Of a stretch of DNA of 64,000 nt, positions 21,015-28,767 are shown one piece after another (within the stretch, counting starts at the first letter, position 1; the number at the start of each line of letters is the position of its first letter). Below the pieces are notes generated by a model. It was given only the letters and a program-made list of their open reading frames with translations, was not told the DNA's origin and searched no databases. A program made the position numbers and the translations under genes. This DNA is from Charina bottae (taxonomy: Eukaryota; Chordata; Lepidosauria; Squamata; Charinaidae): the NCBI GenBank assembly GCA_023362775.1, contig JALMGJ010000002.1, positions 34,807,914 through 34,871,913 of the forward strand, given 5' to 3'.

Positions 21015-21892
21015 CCCACCGCGTAGCTCGGTGGTGCCCCGCCCAACCAGTTCCCTGGCTTGCTCTGGCTGGGATGGCTCCTCCTGCCCAGCGTGGACAG
21101 GTGGTGAGAGCGCTCTCCTCCCATCCCAGGGCCCGCTGCTGCTACCGGGGTGAAGGAGCTCAGAGCACCACGCCGGGAGGCTTCCTGCCGTGCCTCGCTC
21201 AGTCCTCCCAGGGACCCGGGACAGCTTGGCTCAGCAGTGCTGCTGAAAGAGGAACTTCTCCACCTGGCCGGAAGTTTGGAAAGGGTGTATGAGCGCACGT
21301 AAGCTAGGCTGGCTGCCGAGGCAGAGGGACTGGGGGCCGTGAGGCTCGGCTCGGCTGCAAGAGCGGTGGCGAGGTGAGGCGGCAAGACTGGAGCGTACGA
21401 ATCGGGCAAAAGCGGCGGAGAGCCCAGCGGATTCCAGGGGGGAAGGCTGAGTGGGTGTTTGGATGCCGGCTTCTTGGCAAGGAGGCAAGGCTTGGCAGCG
21501 GAACTCCCAGCAGAGAGGCAGGGATGGGATTCAGGGATCAGATCTTTGGTCAGGAGGCAAGGCTCAGGGTCAGGACTCACCTGCAGGGCTTCGGAGCATG
21601 TGGCACCGACAGGATCAGGTAAGGAGGCAGGAATGGGGTGGACTGTGGTGCTAGTTCTGGTGATGGGCTCGCACATGGCGAAACAACCGGGCTTCCAGGG
21701 CAGCGCAGAAGACCGGTGTAGACGGGTGTCTCTGGCAGCGCATGTTGGCTGCGCTGCCCCTTTTATTATTCGCATTTCGCGCCGTTTGTGCGACTTGGCC
21801 AATCGGGCCTCGCACTGCTCGGCCCGCCTCTCCACCCTCCTTTGCTGTGCGCTGATAGGCGGGAGGGCTTCATTTTCCAGGCTGTCTCCCAA
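20954..21892 (-). CDS. 312-codon open frame in hAT copy B; coding status doubtful
   Basis: Same length as the frame in copy A and differing at scattered positions. The preserved length in two copies could reflect recent shared ancestry rather than selection, because GC-rich sequence with few stops stays open by default. No protein family is recognised beyond the LTR-like start. Confidence 0.15.
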   Translation of the reverse strand: MGDSLENEALPPISAQQRRVERRAEQCEARLAKSHKRREMRIIKGAAQPTCAARDTRLHRSSALPWKPGCFAMCEPITRTSTTVHPIPASLPDPVGATCSEALQVSPDPEPCLLTKDLIPESHPCLSAGSSAAKPCLLAKKPASKHPLSLPPWNPLGSPPLLPDSYAPVLPPHLATALAAEPSLTAPSPSASAASLAYVRSYTLSKLPARWRSSSFSSTAEPSCPGSLGGLSEARQEASRRGALSSFTPVAAAGPGMGGERSHHLSTLGRRSHPSQSKPGNWLGGAPPSYAVGCSPSRYRAASASWSCCCWW

Positions 21893-21992
21893 AACGGGAC
21901 AATACTGAGATTTTTGTCAAAAAGACGGTACGGTTCAAAAATGCTAAAATAACGGGACTGTCCCATTCAAAACGGGACGTATGGTCACCCTA

Positions 21993-22406
21993 CTCATTTG
22001 ATAGAGAGATTCAAGTAAGTTTCATCTCTCCAAGGCTAACCTGAATGGATGGCTGTGCTGATCACTTTGATATCTTTCTGCTTTTTTCTGTTGGATATAT
22101 AATGGTAATAAATAATGTTTCTAAATTTGGGGCATCAGCCTGAAAAATTCAGAAGAAATTATCTAAAAATCAATTAGCTGTGACGAAGCCTGAATTACAT
22201 ATTTGCACAATTGTATTGTTAGCTGTTACGTTTAGTTATTTATTTAGTCATTACATTATACTATTTACTGCTATATCATAATATTCCTTTATAATAGAAT
22301 AATATTTTACTTTTTATTTTTATCTTCTTTTGAGAGGGTATACAATATACAATAATATCTTATATTATTTTATTACTTTTCAACAATAGATGGTTTTTGT
22401 CTTATA
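21993..22406. other. AT-rich spacer
   Basis: AT-rich DNA. Part of it resembles, inverted, sequence at 46.20-46.33 kb (for example the GCTGTTACGTTTAGTTATTT region against AACATAACAACTAACAATAC), so it may be the distal end of the V2R 5' duplication, displaced by insertions. No gene is seen. Confidence 0.35.
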
Positions 22407-24002
22407 CAGTGGGGCAAAAAAGTATTTAGTCAGCCACCAATTGTGCAAGTTCTCCCACTTAAAAAGATGAGAGAGGCGTGTAATTGACATCATAGGTAGA
22501 CCTCAACTATGAGAGACAAAATGAGAAAACAAATCCAGACAATCACATTGTCTGATTCGGAAAGAATTTATTTGCAAATTGTGGTGGAAAATAAGTATTT
22601 GGTCAATATCAAAAGTTCATCTCAATACTTTGTTATATATCCTTTGTTGGCAATGACAGAGGTCAAACGTTTTCTGTAAGTCTTCACAAGGTTGGCACAC
22701 ACTGTTGCTGGTATGTTGGCCCATTCCTCCATGCAGATCTCCTCTAGAGCAGTGATGTTTTGGGGCTGTCGCTGGGCAACACGGACTTTCAACTCCCTCC
22801 AAAGTTTTTCTATGGGGTTGAGATCTGGAGACTGGCTAGGCCACTCCAGGACCTTGAAATGCTTCTTACGAAGCCACTCCTTCGTTGCCCGGGCGGTGTG
22901 TTTGGGATCATTGTCATGCTGAAAGACCCAGCCACGTTTCATCTTCAATGCCCCTGCTGATGGAAGGAGGTTTGCACTCAAAATCTCACGATACATGGCC
23001 CCATTCATTCTTTCCTGTACACGGAACATTCGTCCTGGTCCCTTTGCAGAGAAACAGCCCCAAAGCATGATGTTGCCACCCCCATGCTTCACAGTAGGTA
23101 TGGTGTTCTTTGGATGCAACTCAGCATTCTCTCTCCTCCAAACACGACGACTTGTGTTTCTACCAAACAGTTCTACTTTGGTTTCATCTGACCATATGAC
23201 ATTCTCCCAATCCTCTTCTGGATCATCCAAATGCTCTCTAGCAAACTTCAGACGGGCCTGGACATGTACTGGCTTAAGCGGGGGGACACGTCTGGCACTG
23301 CAGGATCTGAGTCCCTGGCGGCGTAGTGTGTTACTGATGGTAGCCTTTGTTACGTTGGTCCCAGCTCTCTGCAGGTCATTCACTAGGTCCCCCCGTGTGG
23401 TTCTGGGATTTTTGCTCACCGTTCTTGTGATCATTTTGACCCCACGGGGTGAGATCTTGCGTGGAGCCCCAGATCGAGGGAGATTATCAGTGGTCTTGTA
23501 TGTCTTCTAATTATTGCTCCCACAGTTGATTTCTTCACACCAAGCTGCTTGCCTATTGCAGATTCAGTCTTCCCAGCCTGGTGCAGGTGTACAATTTTGT
23601 TTCTGGTGTCCTTTGACAGCTCTTTGGTCTTCACCATAGTGGAGTTTGGAGTGTGACTGTTTGAGGTTGTGGACAGGTGTCTTTTATACTGATAACAAGT
23701 TCAAACAGGTGCCATTACTACAGGTAATGAGTGGAGGACAGAGGAGCCTCTTAAAGAAGAAGTTACAGGTCTGTGAGAGCCAGAAATCTTGCTTGTTTGT
23801 AGGTGACCAAATACTTATTTTCCACCATAATTTGCAAATAAATTCTTTCCGAATCAGACAATGTGATTGTCTGGATTTGTTTTCTCATTTTGTCTCTCAT
23901 AGTTGAGGTCTACCTATGATGTTAATTACAGGCCTCTCTCATCTTTTTAAGTGGGAGAACTTGCACAATTGGTGGCTGACTAAATACTTTTTTGCCCCAC
24001 TG
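22407..24002 (-). mobile_element. Tc1/mariner transposon, complete with both terminal repeats
   Basis: A 1596-bp element flanked by TA (22405-22406 and 24003-24004). Long terminal inverted repeats of roughly 200 bp begin CAGTGGGGCAAAAAAGTATT at both ends and include AAGTTCTCCCACTT and TTTGCAAAT. The element encodes a minus-strand DD34E transposase in two overlapping frames. The terminal sequence is one I know from Tc1 elements of teleost fish and lampreys, which makes horizontal transfer plausible. Confidence 0.95.
22622..23637 (-). pseudogene. Tc1 transposase, one frameshift
   Basis: The N-terminal frame (23431-23637) holds the helix-turn-helix DNA-binding part '[19 protein letters not shown]' and '[16 protein letters not shown]'. 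The catalytic frame (22622-23434, 270 codons) holds '[13 protein letters not shown]' (first Asp), 'HDNDPKHTA' (second Asp) and '[11 protein letters not shown]' (Glu), so the DD34E triad is complete. A small indel near 23.50-23.51 kb shifts the frame between the paired-like domain and the catalytic domain. In the family the protein excises and inserts the element at TA by cut and paste. Apart from this break the protein looks full length, which suggests a recently active element. Confidence 0.92.
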
Positions 24003-24109
24003 TATATCACTGTTTATTATTATGCAATGTATAGTTGTAACTATATTAGTTATAACTAATAGTAATCACTTAACTTTGCAATCCTTCCATTATTCATTAT
24101 ATGTTATAC

Positions 24110-24838
24110 TGTACATTATTCAGACGAGCACTAACGCAATGCAGCAACTCAGAACACCAGAAAAAGGAAACAGATCATCTATACAGCATCTTCCAGCAAA
24201 ATGGATACCCACTCAACTTTCTAAATAAGTGCCTGACTACTCAACCCACTACAACACAAGTGACAGAAACTATAAAAAGGATAACACTACTATACATCAG
24301 AAACATCTCAAAAACTACCAACAGGCTGTTACAACCACATGGCATCACCGTAGCACATAAACCAACCAAAACCCTTCAAAACATCTTAAGTAACCGAAAA
24401 GACACAGTAGCCCAAGAAGAAATTACAGGAGTTATCTACAACATACAGTGTAAGGACTGTAACAGCCACTATGTAGGACAGACGGGCAGAAGACTAGCAG
24501 AGCGCATCCACGAACACCAACTAGCAGTCACAAGACATGATGAAAACTCCTTAATCTCACAACACATGGACAGACTCAATCATACTTTCAACTGGGAAAC
24601 TGTGAGCATCTTAAACCAAGCCAATTCCAAAAACGCTAGAGAATTCCTAGAAGCTTGGCACTCAGACAAAGCAGCCATCAACAGACACATAGAGGTAAAC
24701 AACATTTACATACCATTCAAAAGAGAAAATAGAAAAGCCAAAAGACCAGAATACTTCCTCGCCAGCAATCAACACCCAGATATGCAAAGATTAACACCAA
24801 GATTAACACCAGACTTCCTGTGGGAAATGGCTGACTGA
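24110..24838 (+). pseudogene. Penelope-like retroelement C-terminus with GIY-YIG endonuclease
   Basis: A 245-codon frame. Its middle and end, 'ITGVIYNIQCKDCNSHYVGQ' followed by 'TGRRLAERIHEHQ', form a GIY-YIG endonuclease with the Cys pair typical of Penelope-like elements, and 'SLISQHMDRLNHTFNWETV' follows. The upstream residues ('LYSIFQQNGYPLNFLNKCL') correspond to the RT-to-endonuclease linker. The RT itself is missing, so the copy is 5' truncated. It differs from the Penelope-like element at 52-54 kb, so a second family is present. Confidence 0.85.
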
Positions 24839-25572
24839 ACAACTTTGCCTGTGAGCTCCATGGGCAGAGCTGGCAGCGTGGTAGTTTTTTCTGGGCACAG
24901 GCAGGTTTTTCTGTAGCCTCAAGTGTTTTTCCAGATTAAGGAAAACACTGAGAATTGACCCATTTGTCCTCCAGATGGTGAGTTGTAGCCAGGAGATGGT
25001 AGACAGCGTCTGCAACTGAGCGGTAAGACTACACTGGGAGGCTGGGATTTTATCTTTTTCTAAGCCAGGTATGCAACTCCTTAAAGGGGAAATAAGTCAT
25101 GCCTTCCCATATCTTAAGCATCCAATTTGTTTTTTAAGTTTTATATCTTAAGATAAGCTTTTTACAGTAAGAAAAAGTGGAATCTCTTGGTGATTATAGT
25201 TATTTTTGGAGATTTTTAACTATATAAAAAAAGTTTTGGCTTTTCCCCCCCATCTGGGTTATATTGAGAGCTGTAACATTGCCTTTCCGTTGTTATCTTT
25301 GTTGCTGAATTTCAAGGTTGGAGTGTTCTTTCTACACATTTCTCATTCTAAACTTTAGGCTTTCTGTTTACTTTTTTCCAAGTTGTCTGCTAGTATATTT
25401 TCTTTGGTTAATTTTGGATTAATTCATTAACCTCTATTTTTGTGAGTTAACTCTTTAGGGTGTGCTATAATTTACTGTTTGAACAATGGAAGATTTTAAA
25501 GAAGATCTCAGAGAATTACATTGTCAGCAAGAAGATATTTTCTCAAAGGGTTGTCAAATTATTATACAGACT
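24839..25572. other. spacer without a recognised gene
   Basis: Follows the Penelope-like fragment and may include its 3' end. AT-rich; no frames resembling proteins. Confidence 0.45.
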
Positions 25573-25836
25573 GATGGTTGTTGTGGGTTTTCTGGGCTAT
25601 GTGGCCGTGTTCTGGCAGTTCTGGTTCCTAACATTTCGCCAGTCGCTGTGGCTGGCATCTTCAGAGGACAGGAGCACAGCTAGAAGATTCTGTCTGTGCC
25701 CAAGTCTTCTAGCTTCTAGAATCTTCTAGCTGTGCTCCTGTCCTCTGAAGATCCCAGCCACAGCGACTGGTGAAATGTTAGGAACCAGAACTGCCAGAAC
25801 ACGGCCACACAGCCCAGAAAACCCACAACAACCATC
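25573..25836. repeat. large inverted repeat with hammerhead-like motifs
   Basis: Arms of about 119 bp (25573-25691 and 25718-25836) are nearly perfect complements around a 26-bp spacer. Each arm, read in the proper strand, contains CTGAAGA, a short stem-loop (GCCAG...CTGGC in the left arm, CCAG...CTGG in the right) and GAAATGTT. The bases TCCT before CTGAAGA pair with AGGA after GAAATGTT. This is the layout of a hammerhead ribozyme as reported in Penelope-like elements. I infer that this is an inverted pair of Penelope pseudo-LTRs. Confidence 0.65.
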
Positions 25837-26461
25837 GGATTCTGGCTGTGAAAGCCTTCGACTATACATATTATACAGACTGTTTGGGACATTATGACAT
25901 GATGTACCCATGGCCCCCTCCCTTAGGGCCTACTGCCCTCCTGCTCTCTTTACTTTTTAAAACAGTATTCTGTTACTTTAAACAAAAATTAAACATGAAC
26001 CTGGCATCCTCCACGCAAAGCAAAATACCAGCCTCTACTTCTTTTAAGAGCCTGAGTAGCCATCTTACAAAATAAAACTAAAAGCCAATGGGTAAGGTCT
26101 CTGTGGACCTGTCAGGGGAGAGGAGAGGAGAGGAGAGGAGAGGAGAGGAGAGGAGAGGAGAGGAGAGGAGAGGAGAGGAGAGGAGAGGAGAGGAAAGGAA
26201 AGGAAGATACAGATTGCAGTGGATCATAGAGAGCATTGCAGAGAATGAGCAGACATGATGAGAAGGAACCTCATTTCTTTGCCTTCAGCTAAAATGGTGT
26301 TTGGTGACTCTCCCTGGCATCACCCAGAGTCATGCTGTGAAGAGCCAAGCCACTAACTGCCCTGCAGCCTTTTGTAAAATTACTGAAAAAGGTTGTCAAG
26401 GGTTAATGCCAGCTTCCATTTTCACTGAAAAGAAAACAATGGAAAGGATAAAATCAATTAC
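25837..26461. other. V2R gene A intron 1, 5' part, with microsatellite
   Basis: Intron next to exon 1. The part nearest exon 1 (26.28-26.46 kb) is the inverted counterpart of 45.78-46.10 kb in gene C (for example GACTCTCCCTGGCATCACCC against its complement). It contains the AGAGG microsatellite listed separately. Confidence 0.6.
26116..26205. repeat. (AGAGG)n microsatellite
   Basis: About 16 tandem GAGAG/AGGAG pentamers, degrading to AGGAA at the right end. The homologous position in gene C lacks it, so it arose after the duplication. Confidence 0.95.
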
Positions 26462-26667
26462 CTGTCAAATCTTTCGTTTGGAGGCATGATGAAAGTGTAT
26501 GGTTCAAAACCAGGTAAACTTGTAGATACAATTCCGCTTAGCAGAAAATCTCCTGGTTTGTAGTGATTAGAAAGGTACTTGTCTTTTAATACACTGAATG
26601 GACATTTGATCATCAACATCCCACAAGGAAAATGGGATACCACAAGAAGAAGAAGCAGGAGCATCAT
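26462..26667 (-). CDS. vmn2r: V2R gene A, exon 1 (signal peptide and N-terminus)
   Basis: Coding part of exon 1, from ATG at 26667 to donor 'GACAG|gtaat'. It starts 'MMLLLLLLVVSHFPCGMLM', a signal peptide that directs the receptor to the ER, then 'KCPFSVLKDKYLSNHYKPGD' and 'FLLSGIVSTS', a standard V2R N-terminus. 206 bases leave two over, and exon 2 at 7.1 kb supplies the third, so phases match. An upstream ATG at 26679 opens a four-codon frame whose TGA overlaps the main start region. The frame also extends upstream to 26715, but the signal peptide favours 26667. The gene-C counterpart lies at 45.56 kb. Confidence 0.9.
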
Positions 26668-28039
26668 TGATGTATCATGATGGAGATCTGCTGTAGTTAT
26701 CTGAGACAGGCCCACTGTCGTTGGTCTCAGAGATGTCTAAAGAAAAGCACAATTCTCTTGCCAAACAGCATAGCCATGCTGACTTTACCAAGCGAGATGA
26801 ATTGCAGTCTGGCACAATAAAGGGACAGCATTAAATTTCAGACCTGCACAGTCTTGCCTACATGAATCTCACCATATGTTCTCCACAGAGGTGGAGGTAT
26901 TTTATATTTATGTTTTATATCAGAATATACCAAATATTTATCAAGTTTGCTTGATTGGGAGTTTCTAAGTATTCCTTATTATGGTTTCAAAGATAACTGG
27001 GAATGGGGGTGGTTGGGCATCCCATAGGCCGTCCTGGAAATAGAATAAATCACCATAATTTCATTAATTATAAAGGGAGACTGAATCACAGTGGACTCTC
27101 AATCAGGCTTGATCTGCAGATGCTCAACTAGAGAAACAATTTTTTGTTACCACGGGCATAATTCCAGTTGAAGAGTTTGATTGTTCCATCAAGGGACCAA
27201 TTCAGGAAACTTTGGTTGCCTTTTACTCACTAAACTTATTTTGGAGATACTGATGTTTGTAATACACTAAGACAGCTGAACAGCTTTTCTCTAGCCAGTA
27301 AGAACTTTGGAATTCCTTCCCACCCTTTCCTGGTAGGGATGAGACCCCTCCCTACATTCAGGGGAGACACCCCAGAATAAGTAGGGTATATCCAGTAAGT
27401 GAGATAGAGAGCCAGTTTGGTCTAGTGGTTAAGGCACCAGGATAGAAACCAGGAGACTGTGAATTCTAGTCCTGCCTTAGGCACAAAAGCCAGCTGGGTG
27501 ACTTTGGGTCACTCTCTCTCAGCCCACGAAGTTCGGCTTGGGCAGCAAGCCGGTTGATAAATTTCTGTCTCAACCAATGGATGAACATTCAGTTGATCCG
27601 CGGGGAAAAAAAACAGACACTGCACCTGCAGGAAAAACATTAGGAGGAAAAAAAAAATCAGAGGTCACCTGTTACAAAATCTTCTTTCCCCTGCGAAAAA
27701 GAAGACCACAATCATTTATGTCTATGGTGACCATGAAAACTAGGCCCATTCCCACAAGTGTTGATATAGGAGAGGGCAGAGTCCATGTCCTTTTGGCTCA
27801 GTGAGCAAATATGGAAGTTTGAAATCTTCTCAGGCCATTCTGAAATGGTTGGCATGGAGAACATGGCCAGCGAAAAATCTATATTTCCTGGAGGACTAAA
27901 GGGCTTCTCTTACCTTTGTGTAACTATGGCAGAATCACAACCTGGCAATACTAACTTCCCCTGTGTCTCTAAATAATAGATTTATTTTACAGGCAGATAG
28001 TTTCTGATCTTGAATTATGAATCGGGCCGTCTTCCCTCT
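26668..28039. other. V2R gene A promoter side; half of an inverted duplication
   Basis: Upstream flank of exon 1. Long stretches match, inverted, 44.58-45.56 kb upstream of gene C exon 1, for example the blocks around 27.02-27.21 kb and 27.72-27.97 kb. It therefore holds the duplicated V2R promoter region. No TATA box or factor site is called with confidence. A tRNA-derived SINE interrupts it near 27.4 kb. Confidence 0.65.
27408..27541 (+). mobile_element. tRNA-derived SINE, 5' part
   Basis: Begins GAGAGCCAGTTTGGTCTAGT, with an RNA polymerase III A-box-like 'TGGTCTAGTGGTTAAGG' and B-box-like 'GAATTCTAGTCC', then 'AAAGCCAGCTGGGTGACTTT'. A more complete copy lies at 36.03-36.29 kb. The tail of this copy is replaced by unrelated sequence. 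Confidence 0.8.
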
Positions 28040-28126
28040 GGATGCATTTAAGCAAAGGCTAGACAACCATCTGTCTGAATGGACTGGAACTGGACACTTT
28101 CAGTCAGAAAACTGTTTGCTACTCAT

Positions 28127-28166
<40 letters not shown>

Positions 28167-28275
28167 AAAGGCATTGCCTTCATAGTCAGGAAGGTTACAG
28201 CAAAGACAGCATTTGGGTACAAAGCAATCAGTGGCCAAATCATATCAATTACACTTTGTAGCTAGAGCTATTCAG
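28040..28275 (+). mobile_element. RTE-type LINE endonuclease fragment with (CA)n
   Basis: The translation 'LSEWTGTGHFQSENCLLLM' and then 'KGIAFIVRKVTAKTAFGYKA' resembles the RTE endonuclease region (compare 'LKWTGMGHFTSDD' and 'NGVAFIINNKVAKAVLGYN' in the BovB copy at 41.1 kb) but belongs to a different RTE family. A (CA)n tract of about 35 bp (28128-28162) sits inside. Fragment only. Confidence 0.6.
28128..28162. repeat. (CA)n microsatellite
   Basis: About 17 CA dinucleotides within the RTE fragment; likely polymorphic. Confidence 0.97.
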
Positions 28276-28610
28276 TGCTGAGAAGAAGCAGAGAGGGATA
28301 AACAGGGAAGCTCGGCTGGAAATTATTTATAAAAAAGGAAGGGTGAGGAGAAGGATCCAAGTGTGAGGTTTTGGAGGGAAATTTATCCAGGTACTTTGTG
28401 AGGTTTCTAAATGTTTTTTTCTGAGTGTATCCCTGAGAGTTTTCTGGTTTGGGCTAGCTGCTGGGCTTCCTGTTCCCTAGCAACCAGGGGGTGGAGTCCT
28501 TGAGAGGGGAAGGGGCTAAAATTCAATCTTAAAACTCCCTCCCCCTTCATCTAACAGCATGCAATGTCTAGAAGAAGACTGAAAAGAAAAAGAAAACATA
28601 GAATACAAAA
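28276..28610. other. spacer without a recognised gene
   Basis: Between the RTE fragment and the truncated gypsy LTR. Nothing is recognised. Confidence 0.5.
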
Positions 28611-28658
28611 GAGTCCAGCATGTCGGCCGGTTGCCAGGTAAGTACCGGGGCTCTCACA
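28611..28658 (-). repeat. truncated 3' LTR of the gypsy element
   Basis: 48 bp equal to the first bases of the 5' LTR at 34.04-34.09 kb, with one substitution (CATGTCGG against CATGTTGG). It stops abruptly at AT-rich unrelated DNA. Confidence 0.9.
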
Positions 28659-28767
28659 CTATCCCCCCCGCAGGACCTTCCTCCCCCCGGCTTTGTGGTC
28701 TGGTCTTATCCGGATATTGTCGATGGAATTGTTGTACCCGCAATGGCGCATGGACGTCCGCAGCATC

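Larger units (their letters stand above)
20053..21992 (-). mobile_element. hAT-family non-autonomous transposon, copy B (inverted copy of A)
   Basis: Nearly identical to copy A through most of its length, in reverse orientation, and longer (about 1940 bp) mainly because its minisatellite has seven units rather than four. The right end is intact (complement of TAGGGTGACCATACGTCCCG) and is followed by CTCATTTG. The left end lacks the first bases of the repeat and is preceded by CTCAT, consistent with an eroded CTCATTTG-type duplication. It includes the same promoter-like segment, open GC-rich region and palindromes. No transposase. Confidence 0.88.

Noticed and set aside
26116..26205. Tandem pentamers considered as a CRISPR-like or regulatory array
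   Set aside because: Pure (AGAGG)n without spacers in a vertebrate intron; a simple microsatellite.
28079..28261. Peptide with a long Thr-His repeat
   Set aside because: Translation of a (CA)n microsatellite; no gene.
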